DNA of 64,000 bases from TMED23 sp964566055. GTDB taxonomy: Bacteria > Pseudomonadota > Alphaproteobacteria > Rhodospirillales > UBA2165. Positions 25,553 to 34,769 of this stretch are shown piece after piece. The notes under the pieces were generated by a model. It saw only the letters and a program-made list of their open reading frames with translations, was not told where the DNA came from and did no database searches. Where the stretch lies: positions 1 to 64,000 of the forward strand of contig CAZMHI010000014.1 of NCBI GenBank assembly GCA_964566055.1. The letters are read 5' to 3'. The translations under genes were made by a program, and so were the position numbers. How positions within the stretch are numbered: position 1 is the first letter of the stretch; every line of letters starts with the position of its first letter.

Positions 25553-26677
25553 TTAAATCAAACTTATAATTTCAGCCAGCATCCGGTTGTTTTCTGCTGG
25601 CTTACCAATAGTGATCCGCAGCACACCTTCTTTACCCCGCCCTTTCTGAGCTTTGATAAAAATACCCGCCTTTTGCATGCCGGCTTCGATGGCCTGAGCT
25701 TGTTCTAAAGTCGGCACCGAGACACAATTGAAATTACCGGCGGAATTAAACAAGCGGACACCCTGTGATTTCAGTTCTTGCTCAACCCGGGCTTTCTCAC
25801 TAGAGACCGCAGCCAAATATTTTTCCAGATGAGCTTTGTCTTCCAATGCAGCCTCGGCCGCTTTTAAAGTCAGGACGCCAACATTAAACACTGTATTGGC
25901 GCGCTTGAGCATATTGGTAAATTCTTCACAGTAGCCGATGCCGTAGCCGATCCGCATACCCGCCAGCGCGTAAGCTTTGGACATGGTGCGAAGCGATATA
26001 TAAGGCTGCCCCGCACTTTCTAAAATTCCAATCGCATCCGGATAGTCGGGCTTGTCTTGGGCAAATTCAAAATAAGCTTCATCCAATAAGAACATTGTCT
26101 CCGAGGCAGCGGCAGCGACAATTTTTTCTAAATCAGGACCAGTGAAGTAACTGCCGGTGGGATTATTGGGCATACACAGATAGACCAAACGTACGTCCCC
26201 CTTTAGTGCATCGCAAAACTTATCGGCGGAAAAAGAGAGATCGTCCTCATGCGGCACACCAATCACCTCGGCGCCGACGGCAGCCGAAAAAATATTTATC
26301 ACCGGGAAGCTCGGCGCCAAACTGACAACTTTATCGCCCGGCCTGAGGCACAAATTTAGCATCAGCACCAGGATCGATTCAGCACCGCAATCGAAGATCA
26401 GCCGCGCTGGGTCAACGCCCAACTGCTCAGCCATTTTATCGGCAATGTCGGCACAGGTATTATCGGGATAGAGATTAACGTCGCTCAGATGGTTTTGAAT
26501 GGCTTCGAGCACGTGTGGGCTTGGCCCATAAGGGTTCTCATTGCTGCCGAGACGTATTAGTTCGAGGTCCGGATTTTCTTTTGCAAACTCATCATATTTA
26601 ACGCCGAGTTTGATGTTCGGCAGATTTGAAATCTCATCACGCAACAGCAATTTGGGATCGACAAATTCATTTGCCAT
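25553..26677 (-). CDS. hisC: Histidinol-phosphate / aromatic aminotransferase (HisC family)
   Basis: The 374-residue class I/II PLP aminotransferase has LGSNENPYGPSPHVLEAI, DCGAESILVLMLNLCLRPGD, MPNNPTGSYFTG, DEAYFEF, the PLP lysine in RTMSKAYALAGMRIGYG and the C-terminal RITIG arginine. HisC uses glutamate to make histidinol phosphate; many HisC relatives also or mainly act on aromatic 2-oxoacids. It lies 1 bp after a ThDP enzyme gene and ends just before tRNA-Thr. hisG and hisD are close, so either a biosynthetic or an aromatic role is possible. The symbol is by family only. Confidence 0.75.
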   Translation of the reverse strand: MANEFVDPKLLLRDEISNLPNIKLGVKYDEFAKENPDLELIRLGSNENPYGPSPHVLEAIQNHLSDVNLYPDNTCADIADKMAEQLGVDPARLIFDCGAESILVLMLNLCLRPGDKVVSLAPSFPVINIFSAAVGAEVIGVPHEDDLSFSADKFCDALKGDVRLVYLCMPNNPTGSYFTGPDLEKIVAAAASETMFLLDEAYFEFAQDKPDYPDAIGILESAGQPYISLRTMSKAYALAGMRIGYGIGYCEEFTNMLKRANTVFNVGVLTLKAAEAALEDKAHLEKYLAAVSSEKARVEQELKSQGVRLFNSAGNFNCVSVPTLEQAQAIEAGMQKAGIFIKAQKGRGKEGVLRITIGKPAENNRMLAEIISLI

Positions 26678-26678
26678 T

Positions 26679-28367
26679 TTATTTCTCCGCTTGGGCTTTG
26701 AGGGAGCGCTCGATCAGTTCACTGAGCGTGAAGGCTGGTGAAATCGCTTCTTCGGAGACGACCAACTCGATCAGGCTCGGGCCCGGTTTAGCCACCGCTT
26801 CCTCAAACACATCTGCAAACTCAGCCGTTTTTGTAACTCGAAATCCATTGACGCCAAAGGCTTCGGCATAGGCGACAAAATCCGGGTTTTCGAGATCTGT
26901 GGCAATGTTGCGGGTTGGGAAGGCACGCTCCTGATGCATCCGGATCGAACCATAGATACCGTTATTAATGACAATAAAGATCGGATTAGCGCCATATTTC
27001 TTGGCTGTCGCCATATCTTGTGCGTTCATCAAAAAGCAGCCGTCGCCGGCAAAAGCCACCGCCAAACGATCAGGATATTGCAACGAAGCGGCAATTGCCG
27101 CCGGCACGCCATACCCCATCACCGCGCCCAAAGGCGCCAACTGAGTGCCGAATTGACGGTGTTTCAGAAATCGCAAAACCCAATGAGTGTAGTTCCCGGC
27201 GCCACAGGACAAAAACGAATCTTTCGGCAGGCGCTGATCCAGCCAGGCTAATATCTCACCAATATGGACATCACCGGGGCAGGTCGAGGGGGTCGTAAAA
27301 TCTTCAAACTTTTGACGCAGATCAGCTACGTCCAGGTTTCGCTTGGCCTTAATCTCAAAAGTTCTATCGGCGACGACAGAGGCAAATTCCGCCATGCCTG
27401 AGTTAATGGCAAGATCGGGCTGATAAATCCGGCCAAGCTCCTCTTCATCAGGATGCACATGGATTAATTTCTGCTGCATCTTAGGATGGGTGAACTTGGT
27501 AAAGCCTTCGGTGACAATCTCACTCAGCTCAACGCTCAACATAATCAGTAAATCAGCTTCATCAATCAGCTTGGATATAAATGGCGGTGTGCCAACGCCC
27601 AAGACTCCAACATAATTTGGATGGTCATTATCAATTTTATCCTGGCAACGGAAACTGGCGACCACGGGAATATCATGCCGTTTGGCAAAATCAGCGATTT
27701 GGTCACAAGCTTCCGCCGTCCAGGTCGAGGATCCCAAAACAATGACCGGTTGCTTGGCGTCGAATATTAATGCCCCCAACTGTTCAATCTGATTTGGCGA
27801 CGGGCTCGGCCTGACCGGATCATTGATGATCGCCTCACCCGCCTCGATCAAATCGCGCTGAATGTCTTCGGGCAAACTAATGACTACCGGGCCGGGACGT
27901 CCCGAAGTTGCGACTTTGAAAGCTCGCGCCAGCAATTCAGGTAATCTGGCTGCTTCATCAATTTGCACGGCCCATTTTGCCAAGGGCTTGAACATCGCCG
28001 GAATGTCAATTTCCTGAAAGGCATCCCGCCCCGTCGAGGAAACAGAAACCTGCCCGACGAACAATATCAGCGGTACGGAATCCTGTTTGGCGACATGGAC
28101 ACCGATACTGGCATTGGTGGCGCCTGGTCCGCGGGTGACAAAGCAAATACCGGGCTTGCCGGTCATGCGGCCATAGGCAGCGGCCATAAAAGCCGCCCCA
28201 CCTTCCTGGCGGCAATTGACGAACTGGATTTCGTTGCTGCGTTCGTAAAAAGCGTCCATTGAGCCTAAAAAGCTTTCACCCGGGACTGAAAAAATCCGAT
28301 CAATGCCATTGGCGATTAAATGATCGACCAAATATTGCCCACCCGATTTTTGCGTTGCATCAGGCAT
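26679..28367 (-). CDS. ThDP-dependent enzyme, acetolactate synthase/decarboxylase-like
   Basis: The 562-residue three-domain thiamine-diphosphate enzyme has the cofactor-activating Glu in NCRQEGGAAFMAAAYGR. It also has CFVTRGPGATNASIGV, a central Rossmann-like domain, and the ThDP motif GDGCFLMNAQDMATAKKYG ending in INN. No FAD-specific or regulatory subunit features of true acetolactate synthase were noticed. Candidate roles are decarboxylation of a 2-oxoacid (for example an aromatic pyruvate from the adjacent aminotransferase) or a carboligase. The 5' end overlaps the marR stop by 8 bp, so it is in a marR-ThDP-hisC operon. Confidence 0.75.
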   Translation of the reverse strand: MPDATQKSGGQYLVDHLIANGIDRIFSVPGESFLGSMDAFYERSNEIQFVNCRQEGGAAFMAAAYGRMTGKPGICFVTRGPGATNASIGVHVAKQDSVPLILFVGQVSVSSTGRDAFQEIDIPAMFKPLAKWAVQIDEAARLPELLARAFKVATSGRPGPVVISLPEDIQRDLIEAGEAIINDPVRPSPSPNQIEQLGALIFDAKQPVIVLGSSTWTAEACDQIADFAKRHDIPVVASFRCQDKIDNDHPNYVGVLGVGTPPFISKLIDEADLLIMLSVELSEIVTEGFTKFTHPKMQQKLIHVHPDEEELGRIYQPDLAINSGMAEFASVVADRTFEIKAKRNLDVADLRQKFEDFTTPSTCPGDVHIGEILAWLDQRLPKDSFLSCGAGNYTHWVLRFLKHRQFGTQLAPLGAVMGYGVPAAIAASLQYPDRLAVAFAGDGCFLMNAQDMATAKKYGANPIFIVINNGIYGSIRMHQERAFPTRNIATDLENPDFVAYAEAFGVNGFRVTKTAEFADVFEEAVAKPGPSLIELVVSEEAISPAFTLSELIERSLKAQAEK

Positions 28368-28860
28368 GAATATCCTCCGGTAGTTCGACTTGTGACGGGC
28401 GCCGGGTGCGATAAGTATTGTGTTTAATTTTATTAAGCAATTCCATCAAAGTGTCGATTTCAGATTTCGACAGACCTTCGAGCACAAAGTCGATATCCCG
28501 TATAGCCGCCGGTCGGGCTTCGGCAAACTTCCTTAGTCCGGCTGCCGTAATAAAAACCAGAACGTTGCGTTGATCCCGTTCTTCACGGCGGCGTTCGACC
28601 AAGCCATCCTGTTCCAGCGCGGCGACGGCGCGGCTGAGATTGGTGCGATCCGTATAACTCCGCTCAGCCAGCGCGTTGACATTTTGACCGTCGAATTCCT
28701 GCAAATTTGTCAGCACCCGCCATTGTACCGGCGTAATGTCGTAGGGTCTCAAAATCTCTTTCAAAGCTGTAAAATTGCGCACATAAATTGCCCGGATCAA
28801 AGTGGTTGGATAAGAATCCGGGATGTAATTTGGCTGATCTTGAGCAGGTTGGTTCGCCAT
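28360..28860 (-). CDS. MarR-family transcriptional regulator
   Basis: This is a 166-residue winged-helix protein. VQWRVLTNLQEFDGQNVNALA leads into the recognition helix, followed by DRTNLSRAVAALEQDGLVERRREERDQRNVLVFITAAG, which covers the wing. MarR dimers bind pseudopalindromic operators and release them on binding phenolic or other ligands. It is the first gene of the operon with the ThDP enzyme and hisC and faces the amino-acid ABC transporter genes, so it may control both. The intergenic region 28861-29027 is AT-rich. Confidence 0.85.
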   Translation of the reverse strand: MANQPAQDQPNYIPDSYPTTLIRAIYVRNFTALKEILRPYDITPVQWRVLTNLQEFDGQNVNALAERSYTDRTNLSRAVAALEQDGLVERRREERDQRNVLVFITAAGLRKFAEARPAAIRDIDFVLEGLSKSEIDTLMELLNKIKHNTYRTRRPSQVELPEDIHA

Positions 28861-29027
28861 TATTTTCTCTCGCTATCGACTCAATAATTCATTATGATGC
28901 AAAGATACGTATTTACTTTATAATATTACTTGTGGCAAATTGGAATGTCATTAAGATAATAAAAAAATGTTGAGTAAATTAAATAAAACTTCGAAATTTT
29001 GTGTTGAAATTTTCTGGGAGGAATAAA

Positions 29028-30047
29028 ATGAAAAATCTTGTATTAGCTGCGACACTTGCCGTCGCATCCGTTAGTTTTATTGCCAATGATGCCAAAGCAG
29101 ACCGGCTGGCCGATGTTAAGAAAGCCGGCATCCTGCATTGCGGCGTTGTCCCTGGTGTACCGGGATACGCATTTCCGAATAAAGAAGGCAAAATGGTTGG
29201 CTTTGATGTAGATCTTTGCCGCGCAATCGCCGCCGCTGTTTTGGGTGATGCCAATAAAATTAAAACCACTAAGATGAAATTGCCTGTAGCGTTTAACGCG
29301 ATGAAAGCGGGCACTGTAGATGTAGTTACCCACCGCTTTACCTGGACTTTTGGCCGTGACGTTGGCCAGGGCCTCGACTTTACCAGGGTTATGGTTTTTG
29401 ACGGCCAAGGCTTTATGGTGCGCAAAAAACTTGGTGTTAAATCAGGCAAGCAGCTTGATGGCGCAACGTTCTGCCTGACAACCGGTGCAACAACCGAATC
29501 AAACGTTTCTGACTTTTTCCGTACCCACGGTATGAAGTTTAAACAGGTAACCTTCGGCAGCATGGGCGAAGCTCAAAAGGCGTACGACCAAGGCCGTTGC
29601 GATGTGTTTGTCACTGATAAATTTGGCCTCGGCGCACGTCGTTTGGCGATGACCAATCCAAAAGAACATGTGATCTTGCCTGAAACAATCTCCAACGAAC
29701 CAATTTCTCCAATGGTGCCGCATGGCGACCAGGTATGGAAAGACATTGTCGTGTGGACTCTCAACGCACTGATCGCCGCAGAGGAATACGGCGTTACCAA
29801 TAAAAACATCGACAAAATGGCCAACGATGCGAAAAATCCATTTGTCCAGCGTCTGCTTGGAAAAACCGGTAAATTCGGCGGAAAAATCGGTCTCGGACCA
29901 AAATGGGCTTACCGGGCAATTAAAGCTGTCGGCAATTATGGTCAAATTTGGGAAAACCATCTCGGCAAACACGGCCTCGGCATGGCACGTGGTAAAAATG
30001 AACTTTACACGAATGGTGGCCTCATAATCGCCCCGCCATTCCGTTAA
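29028..30047 (+). CDS. Amino-acid ABC transporter substrate-binding protein (AapJ/BztA type)
   Basis: This is an about 339-residue periplasmic protein. The signal peptide MKNLVLAATLAVASVSFIANDAKA is cleaved near AKA/DR. The solute-binding fold is seen in VKKAGILHCGVVPGVPGYAF, GFDVDLCRAIAAAVLGD, CLTTGATTESNVSDFF and YDQGRCDVFVTDKFGL, with a C-terminal VWTLNALIAAEEYGVT typical of the general L-amino-acid Aap/Bzt family. ATG 29028 follows a strong GGGAGGAAT; the GTG at 29001 is upstream of it. It is first in a four-gene operon. Confidence 0.9.
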   Translation: MKNLVLAATLAVASVSFIANDAKADRLADVKKAGILHCGVVPGVPGYAFPNKEGKMVGFDVDLCRAIAAAVLGDANKIKTTKMKLPVAFNAMKAGTVDVVTHRFTWTFGRDVGQGLDFTRVMVFDGQGFMVRKKLGVKSGKQLDGATFCLTTGATTESNVSDFFRTHGMKFKQVTFGSMGEAQKAYDQGRCDVFVTDKFGLGARRLAMTNPKEHVILPETISNEPISPMVPHGDQVWKDIVVWTLNALIAAEEYGVTNKNIDKMANDAKNPFVQRLLGKTGKFGGKIGLGPKWAYRAIKAVGNYGQIWENHLGKHGLGMARGKNELYTNGGLIIAPPFR

Positions 30048-30076
30048 GCCGACTAGGCCGCAATAATTTAATTATG

Positions 30077-30110
30077 CCGGGTGTCCTTGGAAATATCTAA
30101 GGACACCTGG
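30077..30110 (+). terminator. Attenuating hairpin after the binding-protein gene
   Basis: A 12-bp stem with one mismatch (arms CCGGGTGTCCTT and AAGGACACCTGG) and a 10-nt loop lies between the binding-protein stop and the first permease start. It is followed by CTCTTATTC and has no long T-run. Such hairpins commonly protect or partly terminate the upstream mRNA so that the binding protein is made in excess. Confidence 0.55.
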
Positions 30111-30134
30111 CTCTTATTCTAACAGTAAACACTT

Positions 30135-31298
30135 ATGGAAAACCTGCTTAGTTTTTGGCGCAAAGGAAGCGTCCGCTCCTTGACCTATCAATGGGGGCTG
30201 GTTGTCGCGATTCTCCTTGTCCTTTTCTGGCTTTTTGATACGGCTAACACCAACCTGGATCGCCTCGGCATACAGACTGGATTTGACTTTCTAGACGATG
30301 AAGCCGGATTTCAAATTAGCCAGGCGCTTTTTCCCTACTCGGCTCGATCAACCTATATCGATGCGCTGCTTGTCACTTTTACAAATACAATCGTCTTGTC
30401 ATTGATAGCGGCCTTTCTGGCAACTTTTCTTGGGTTTTTCATCGCGCTTTCCAGACTTTCCGACAACCTACTGCTGCGAAAATTCGGCGATTTTTACGTC
30501 GAAATGTTCCGGAATATTCCACTCCTGCTCCAGTTATTTTTCTGGTATTTCGCCGCCTTAAAATTACTGCCGGCCAAACGAGAGTCCATTAATCTGTTCG
30601 ATGTCGCCTTTCTCAACATTGAAGGCTTTGTCGTTCCTGCACCGGTGTTTGAAACTGGCGCGAATTCAATTATCTGGGCTGTTGTTATTTCATTTGCGCT
30701 GGCTATTGGCATATGGCGATGGGCAAAAAATCGGCAGATACGAACCGGTGAACCCTTCCCATCTTTTTTTGTTGGATTGGGCCTCGTTATCATTATCCCT
30801 TTTATTGTCGCCTGGTTTCAGGATTTTCCAATCTCCTGGGAAATTCCAAAATTTGGCCGCTTCAATTTTGAAGGAGGCGTCGCCCTCCAACCCGAATTTA
30901 CCGCCATGCTGTTTGGACTGACGCTCTATAACGGCGCCTTCATCGGTGAAATTATCCGCGCCGGCATTTTGTCTGTTCATAAAGGCCAGCGGGAGGCCGC
31001 CAATTCCATCGGCTTCACGCAAATGCAGATTTATTCGCAAATAATCGTGCCGCAGGCGATGAGACTGATCATTCCGCCTTTGACCAATCAATATTTAAAT
31101 TTGACAAAATCTACTGCACTAGCCGCAGCGCTGGGTTATCCCGATTTCTTCTGGGCCCTCAGTGGCGCGATTGCCGCCCAAACCGGACAAGTGCTCGAAC
31201 TTCAAGCCATTACATTATTTGGCTATCTCGGTGTCAGTCTGTTTATAGCTGCGATCATGGCAATCTATAACCGTGTCACCCGCATTCCGGAAAGGTAG
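30135..31298 (+). CDS. Amino-acid ABC transporter permease (AapQ/BztB type)
   Basis: The 387-residue inner-membrane permease has TM segments beginning LVVAILLVLFWLF and VLSLIAAFLATFLGFFIAL. It carries the His/Glu/Asp-type motif YVEMFRNIPLLLQLFF and the EAA-like loop GQREAANSIGFTQMQIYSQIIVPQAMR. It forms a heterodimer with the next gene product and couples to the ATPase at 32434. The extra N-terminal TM and periplasmic part are typical of the Aap/Bzt subfamily. Confidence 0.88.
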   Translation: MENLLSFWRKGSVRSLTYQWGLVVAILLVLFWLFDTANTNLDRLGIQTGFDFLDDEAGFQISQALFPYSARSTYIDALLVTFTNTIVLSLIAAFLATFLGFFIALSRLSDNLLLRKFGDFYVEMFRNIPLLLQLFFWYFAALKLLPAKRESINLFDVAFLNIEGFVVPAPVFETGANSIIWAVVISFALAIGIWRWAKNRQIRTGEPFPSFFVGLGLVIIIPFIVAWFQDFPISWEIPKFGRFNFEGGVALQPEFTAMLFGLTLYNGAFIGEIIRAGILSVHKGQREAANSIGFTQMQIYSQIIVPQAMRLIIPPLTNQYLNLTKSTALAAALGYPDFFWALSGAIAAQTGQVLELQAITLFGYLGVSLFIAAIMAIYNRVTRIPER

Positions 31299-31305
31299 AG
31301 AGACG

Positions 31306-32415
31306 ATGGATCCCATACTCAAACCTTTCAAAGAGCAGCAAGCACCTCCGGTGCAATCCTCCGGATTTGTCGGCTGGCTCCGAATGAATTTTTTCTCAAG
31401 CTGGTTCAATATAACTGTTACCCTCGCGCTTTTGTGGGTGATATACCAAATTGGCGGCTTCGTCATCAGTTGGGGGATTATCAACGCCAATTGGGTTGGT
31501 GATTCAGCCAAATCCTGCCCCAACGTCGATGGCGCTTGTTGGGCCTTCGTGACCGAGCGCTGGCGTTTATTTGTCTATGGGCTTTATCCGAAAGAGCTCT
31601 ACTGGCGGGTCAATGTCTTTTACGGCCTAGGATTCTTAACGATTATAGCCTTCATATTTTCGTTTGGCTCGATCACCAGAAAACTTCGCATTACGATGTT
31701 CATCGGCTTTCCGATCGCTGCTTATATTTTCCTCGTGGGCGGCGTATTTGACTTAAAATATATCACGCCCGAGGATTTCGGCGGCTTGCTGCTGACCGTC
31801 GTTATTGCCTCCGTTGGCATTTTTGGCTCCATTCCCTTAGGCCTCGTTTTAGCGCTTGGCAGAATGTCGGAATTGAAAGTCATCAGTAAAGTCTGCACCT
31901 ATTTCATCGAGTTTTGGCGCGGCGTCCCGCATATTGCGGTGATTGTGATGTTTGTCGCCCTCTTGCCGATCTTTATCCCTGACGGCAATAAAATAGATAT
32001 TGTCGTGCGCGCCTTCATTGCCTTTGCCGCCTTTAATTCAGCCTATATGGCAGAAGTGTTTAGAGGCGGCCTGCAGTCAATTCCAGCCGGACAGTTCGAG
32101 GCATCGAAAGCCATTGGTCTCTCCTATTGGAAAATGATGGGCTATATCATTCTGCCGCAGGCCATTCGCAACTCGGTGCCGGCGCTGGTCAACACCTGCA
32201 TCAGTATCTTTAAAGAAACAACAATTGTGCTGCTGATTGGTTTCAGTGATTTCCTTGGCATTATCCAATTGTCGCTTGAAGATCCAAAATGGTTGGGCCC
32301 GCCGCATATTTTTAGTTCGGCCTATGTCTTCGCCGCCCTCATTTATTTTTCATTTACGTTCGGCATGTCGAAATATTCACTGCGGCTGGAAAACCGCAGC
32401 AATGTCGATCAATAA
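31306..32415 (+). CDS. Amino-acid ABC transporter permease (AapM/BztC type)
   Basis: The 369-residue second permease has TM segments such as ITVTLALLWVIYQIGGFVIS and LLTVVIASVGIFGSIPLGLV. It has FIEFWRGVPHIAVIVMFV and the EAA loop GQFEASKAIGLSYWKMMGYIILPQAIRNSVPALV. ATG 31306 is 7 bp after the preceding stop and has AGAGACG upstream; the in-frame extension to 31273 overlaps that gene and lacks support. It works with the binding protein and ATPase of the same operon. Confidence 0.88.
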   Translation: MDPILKPFKEQQAPPVQSSGFVGWLRMNFFSSWFNITVTLALLWVIYQIGGFVISWGIINANWVGDSAKSCPNVDGACWAFVTERWRLFVYGLYPKELYWRVNVFYGLGFLTIIAFIFSFGSITRKLRITMFIGFPIAAYIFLVGGVFDLKYITPEDFGGLLLTVVIASVGIFGSIPLGLVLALGRMSELKVISKVCTYFIEFWRGVPHIAVIVMFVALLPIFIPDGNKIDIVVRAFIAFAAFNSAYMAEVFRGGLQSIPAGQFEASKAIGLSYWKMMGYIILPQAIRNSVPALVNTCISIFKETTIVLLIGFSDFLGIIQLSLEDPKWLGPPHIFSSAYVFAALIYFSFTFGMSKYSLRLENRSNVDQ

Positions 32416-32433
32416 TAGCCGTTAGGAACAACG

Positions 32434-33180
32434 ATGTCAGAAGAGCTGGTAATATTTTTCGATAAAGTCAACAAATGGTTCGGTGACTTTCATGTGCTGC
32501 GTGACATTGATCTTAGCGTCACCAAGGGCGAACGAATTGTCATTTGCGGTCCATCCGGCTCGGGCAAATCAACAATGATCCGCTGTATCAACCGTCTTGA
32601 AGAGCACCAACAGGGCACGATTGTTGTCGATGGCGTCGAGCTTACCGACGATCTCAAACATATTGATCACATCCGCTCGGAAGTCGGTATGGTCTTCCAG
32701 TCCTTTAATCTGTTTCCACACATGACAGTGCTGGATAATTTGGTGATCGGTCAGCATCTGGTCAGACGCCTGCCGAAAGCCGAGGCCGAAGAAGTCGCCA
32801 TGACCTATCTGGAACGAGTCATGATTGCTGATCAGGCCGAAAAGTATCCCGGGCAGCTGTCGGGCGGTCAGCAGCAACGGGTGGCGATAGCCCGCTCGCT
32901 CTGCATGAAGCCAAAAATCATGCTGTTTGATGAGGTAACATCGGCGCTTGATCCGGAAATGGTCAAAGAAGTCTTGGACGTCATGATCGATCTCGCCCAG
33001 GAAGGCATGACCATGCTGGTCGTTACCCATGAGATGGGTTTTGCCCGTACGGTCGCTGACCGGGTTATTTTTATGGACGAAGGGCAAATAATAGAGGAAA
33101 ACACCCCCGACGCGTTTTTTGATAACCCGGCATCGGAGCGTGCTCAGAACTTTATCGGCCAGGTTTTGCATCACCTATAA
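32434..33180 (+). CDS. Amino-acid ABC transporter ATP-binding protein (AapP/BztD type)
   Basis: The 248-residue ATPase has Walker A GPSGSGKST (about residues 39-47), Q-loop VFQSFNLFPHMT, signature LSGGQQQRVAIARSL, Walker B IMLFDEVTSALDPE and H-loop VVTHEMGFA. It powers import through the two permeases upstream. It is the last of the transporter genes and is followed after 20 bp by an aminotransferase. Confidence 0.95.
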   Translation: MSEELVIFFDKVNKWFGDFHVLRDIDLSVTKGERIVICGPSGSGKSTMIRCINRLEEHQQGTIVVDGVELTDDLKHIDHIRSEVGMVFQSFNLFPHMTVLDNLVIGQHLVRRLPKAEAEEVAMTYLERVMIADQAEKYPGQLSGGQQQRVAIARSLCMKPKIMLFDEVTSALDPEMVKEVLDVMIDLAQEGMTMLVVTHEMGFARTVADRVIFMDEGQIIEENTPDAFFDNPASERAQNFIGQVLHHL

Positions 33181-33200
33181 GAAGACTTACGGATTAGATA

Positions 33201-34304
33201 ATGGATAAAGAAGTAAATACGCCCAATCATATCAGGCCAATATTCCAAAATATCCCATTTTGGAATCCGACTAAAATACTCGATCACGAAGTGGGTAAAA
33301 AAATTCATCGCATGGATTTGAACGAATGTCCCTATCCTCCCTCGCAGAAGGTGATCGAAGCGATGAGTAGTGTGGCAGATACGTTAAATCGTTATCCGGA
33401 CGGCACCTGTCCCGAACTCACACCGATAATGGCCGAGCGCATCGGCGTGCCGGAAAATACCATTACCTGGGGTGGCGGCAGCACGCAATTGCTTACCGCG
33501 CTTGCTGAAATATCAGTGGCGCCCGGCCAAAATCTAGTGACGCCGGAACTCGTTTGGAAGCGTTTCCATGGAGTTTACAAAATCGTCGATGCCGACGTTA
33601 GTTGGGTGCCGAACAAGGCCGATGGGGGCATAGATGTCGAGGCGCTCACCAGTGCCATCGGCAACGATACGCGCTTGCTGGTTTGCATTACGCCTAACAA
33701 TCCAACCGGCATGATGCTCAGTGAAGAAGAAATTCGCCACGTTAGTGAAAACACTCCAGAAAATGTCTTGTTGTTCATGGATGAGGCCTATCACGAATTC
33801 GCCGTTCATGCCGGCGGGCCGAATGCGCTTGAGATTATGCGCGATCGCAAAGGTCCCTGGGCCATTACCCGGACGTTTTCCAAGGCCTATGCCATGGCGG
33901 GTGTGCGTCTGGGCTATGCGATCTGCTCATCGCCGGAAACCGTCGATGCCATCCGTATGGTATCGAGTACGTTTAATCTTAACGGCTTTGCCGAGGCCGC
34001 TGCCGTTGCCGCGTTGAAGGATGCGGAATACACCCAGTTTATTCTCGATAAAAATGCGGAGGAACGCGGCCGGATAATTGAGGGCTTCCGCGATATGGGG
34101 TATGAACCCATGCAATCGGTAACCAACTTTGTGGCCTGCGATATCGGTCGTCCAGGTACTGAGGTCGTCAAAGCAATGCGCGAACGCGGTATTCGAATAT
34201 CAACTGTCGGCGGAGATAATTTTATCAATTTCATCCGCGTTTCAATGGGTGTTCCCGAAGATACCGATGCTTTTCTCAGAGAGCTTAAGGAAATACTCGG
34301 TTAA
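33201..34304 (+). CDS. HisC-like class I/II aminotransferase
   Basis: The 367-residue PLP aminotransferase has LNECPYPPSQKVIEAM, WGGGSTQLLTALAEISVAPGQ, CITPNNPTGMMLSEEE, DEAYHEFA, the PLP lysine in TRTFSKAYAMAGVRLGYA and the C-terminal FINFIRVSMG. It is the second HisC-like protein in the window and is encoded directly downstream of the amino-acid transporter. It probably transaminates an imported amino acid, plausibly aromatic, which is inference from neighbours. A hairpin terminator follows. Confidence 0.8.
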   Translation: MDKEVNTPNHIRPIFQNIPFWNPTKILDHEVGKKIHRMDLNECPYPPSQKVIEAMSSVADTLNRYPDGTCPELTPIMAERIGVPENTITWGGGSTQLLTALAEISVAPGQNLVTPELVWKRFHGVYKIVDADVSWVPNKADGGIDVEALTSAIGNDTRLLVCITPNNPTGMMLSEEEIRHVSENTPENVLLFMDEAYHEFAVHAGGPNALEIMRDRKGPWAITRTFSKAYAMAGVRLGYAICSSPETVDAIRMVSSTFNLNGFAEAAAVAALKDAEYTQFILDKNAEERGRIIEGFRDMGYEPMQSVTNFVACDIGRPGTEVVKAMRERGIRISTVGGDNFINFIRVSMGVPEDTDAFLRELKEILG

Positions 34305-34366
34305 CAACCAAAACTGCAAATAAATTTACGCCAGCCCTTATAAATTAGAGAGGCATCCCTATATAT

Positions 34367-34389
34367 AATTAGGCGGCCACCTAATTTTT
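34367..34389 (+). terminator. Rho-independent-like terminator after the aminotransferase
   Basis: AATTAGG and CCTAATT form a perfect 7-bp stem around CGGCCA, followed directly by TTT. It ends the transporter-aminotransferase operon just before the CheY-like gene. The stem is AT-rich, so it may be weak. Confidence 0.5.
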
Positions 34390-34403
34390 GAGGGACCAAA
34401 AAA

Positions 34404-34766
34404 ATGGCAAACGTTCTCATTGTCGATGATGACCAGGCAATTCTGGACATGGTTGGATTGTGGCTTGAAAATGAGGGACACATTGTCACCCAAGCTACAA
34501 ATGGCGAAATTGCGCTTAACTCCATTAGCGAAAATAATTTCGACGTTATGATTACCGACATAATCATGCCGAGAACAGAAGGCATTGAACTGATCCGGGA
34601 AACCCGCCAATCCCACAAAAATATGGGTATTGTGGCCATTTCCGCAGGTGGGAAAAACGGCGCTAACTATTTAGCCGCGGCAAAATCCTTCGGCGCCAAT
34701 ACGGTTATTTCAAAACCGTTAGATCAGGAAAAAATTATCGATGCGGTAGCGGATTTGCTCCATTGA
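34404..34766 (+). CDS. Single-domain response regulator (CheY-like)
   Basis: The 120-residue receiver domain alone has the acidic pocket LIVDDDQAI, phosphoacceptor Asp in FDVMITDIIMPRTEGIELIRE, Ser/Thr switch in VAISAGG and Lys in VISKPLDQ. There is no output domain, so it acts through protein contacts. It has GAGGGA as ribosome-binding site. No kinase gene is adjacent; the convergent neighbour is the ThDP enzyme gene 3 bp away. Confidence 0.9.
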   Translation: MANVLIVDDDQAILDMVGLWLENEGHIVTQATNGEIALNSISENNFDVMITDIIMPRTEGIELIRETRQSHKNMGIVAISAGGKNGANYLAAAKSFGANTVISKPLDQEKIIDAVADLLH

Positions 34767-34769
34767 TTT

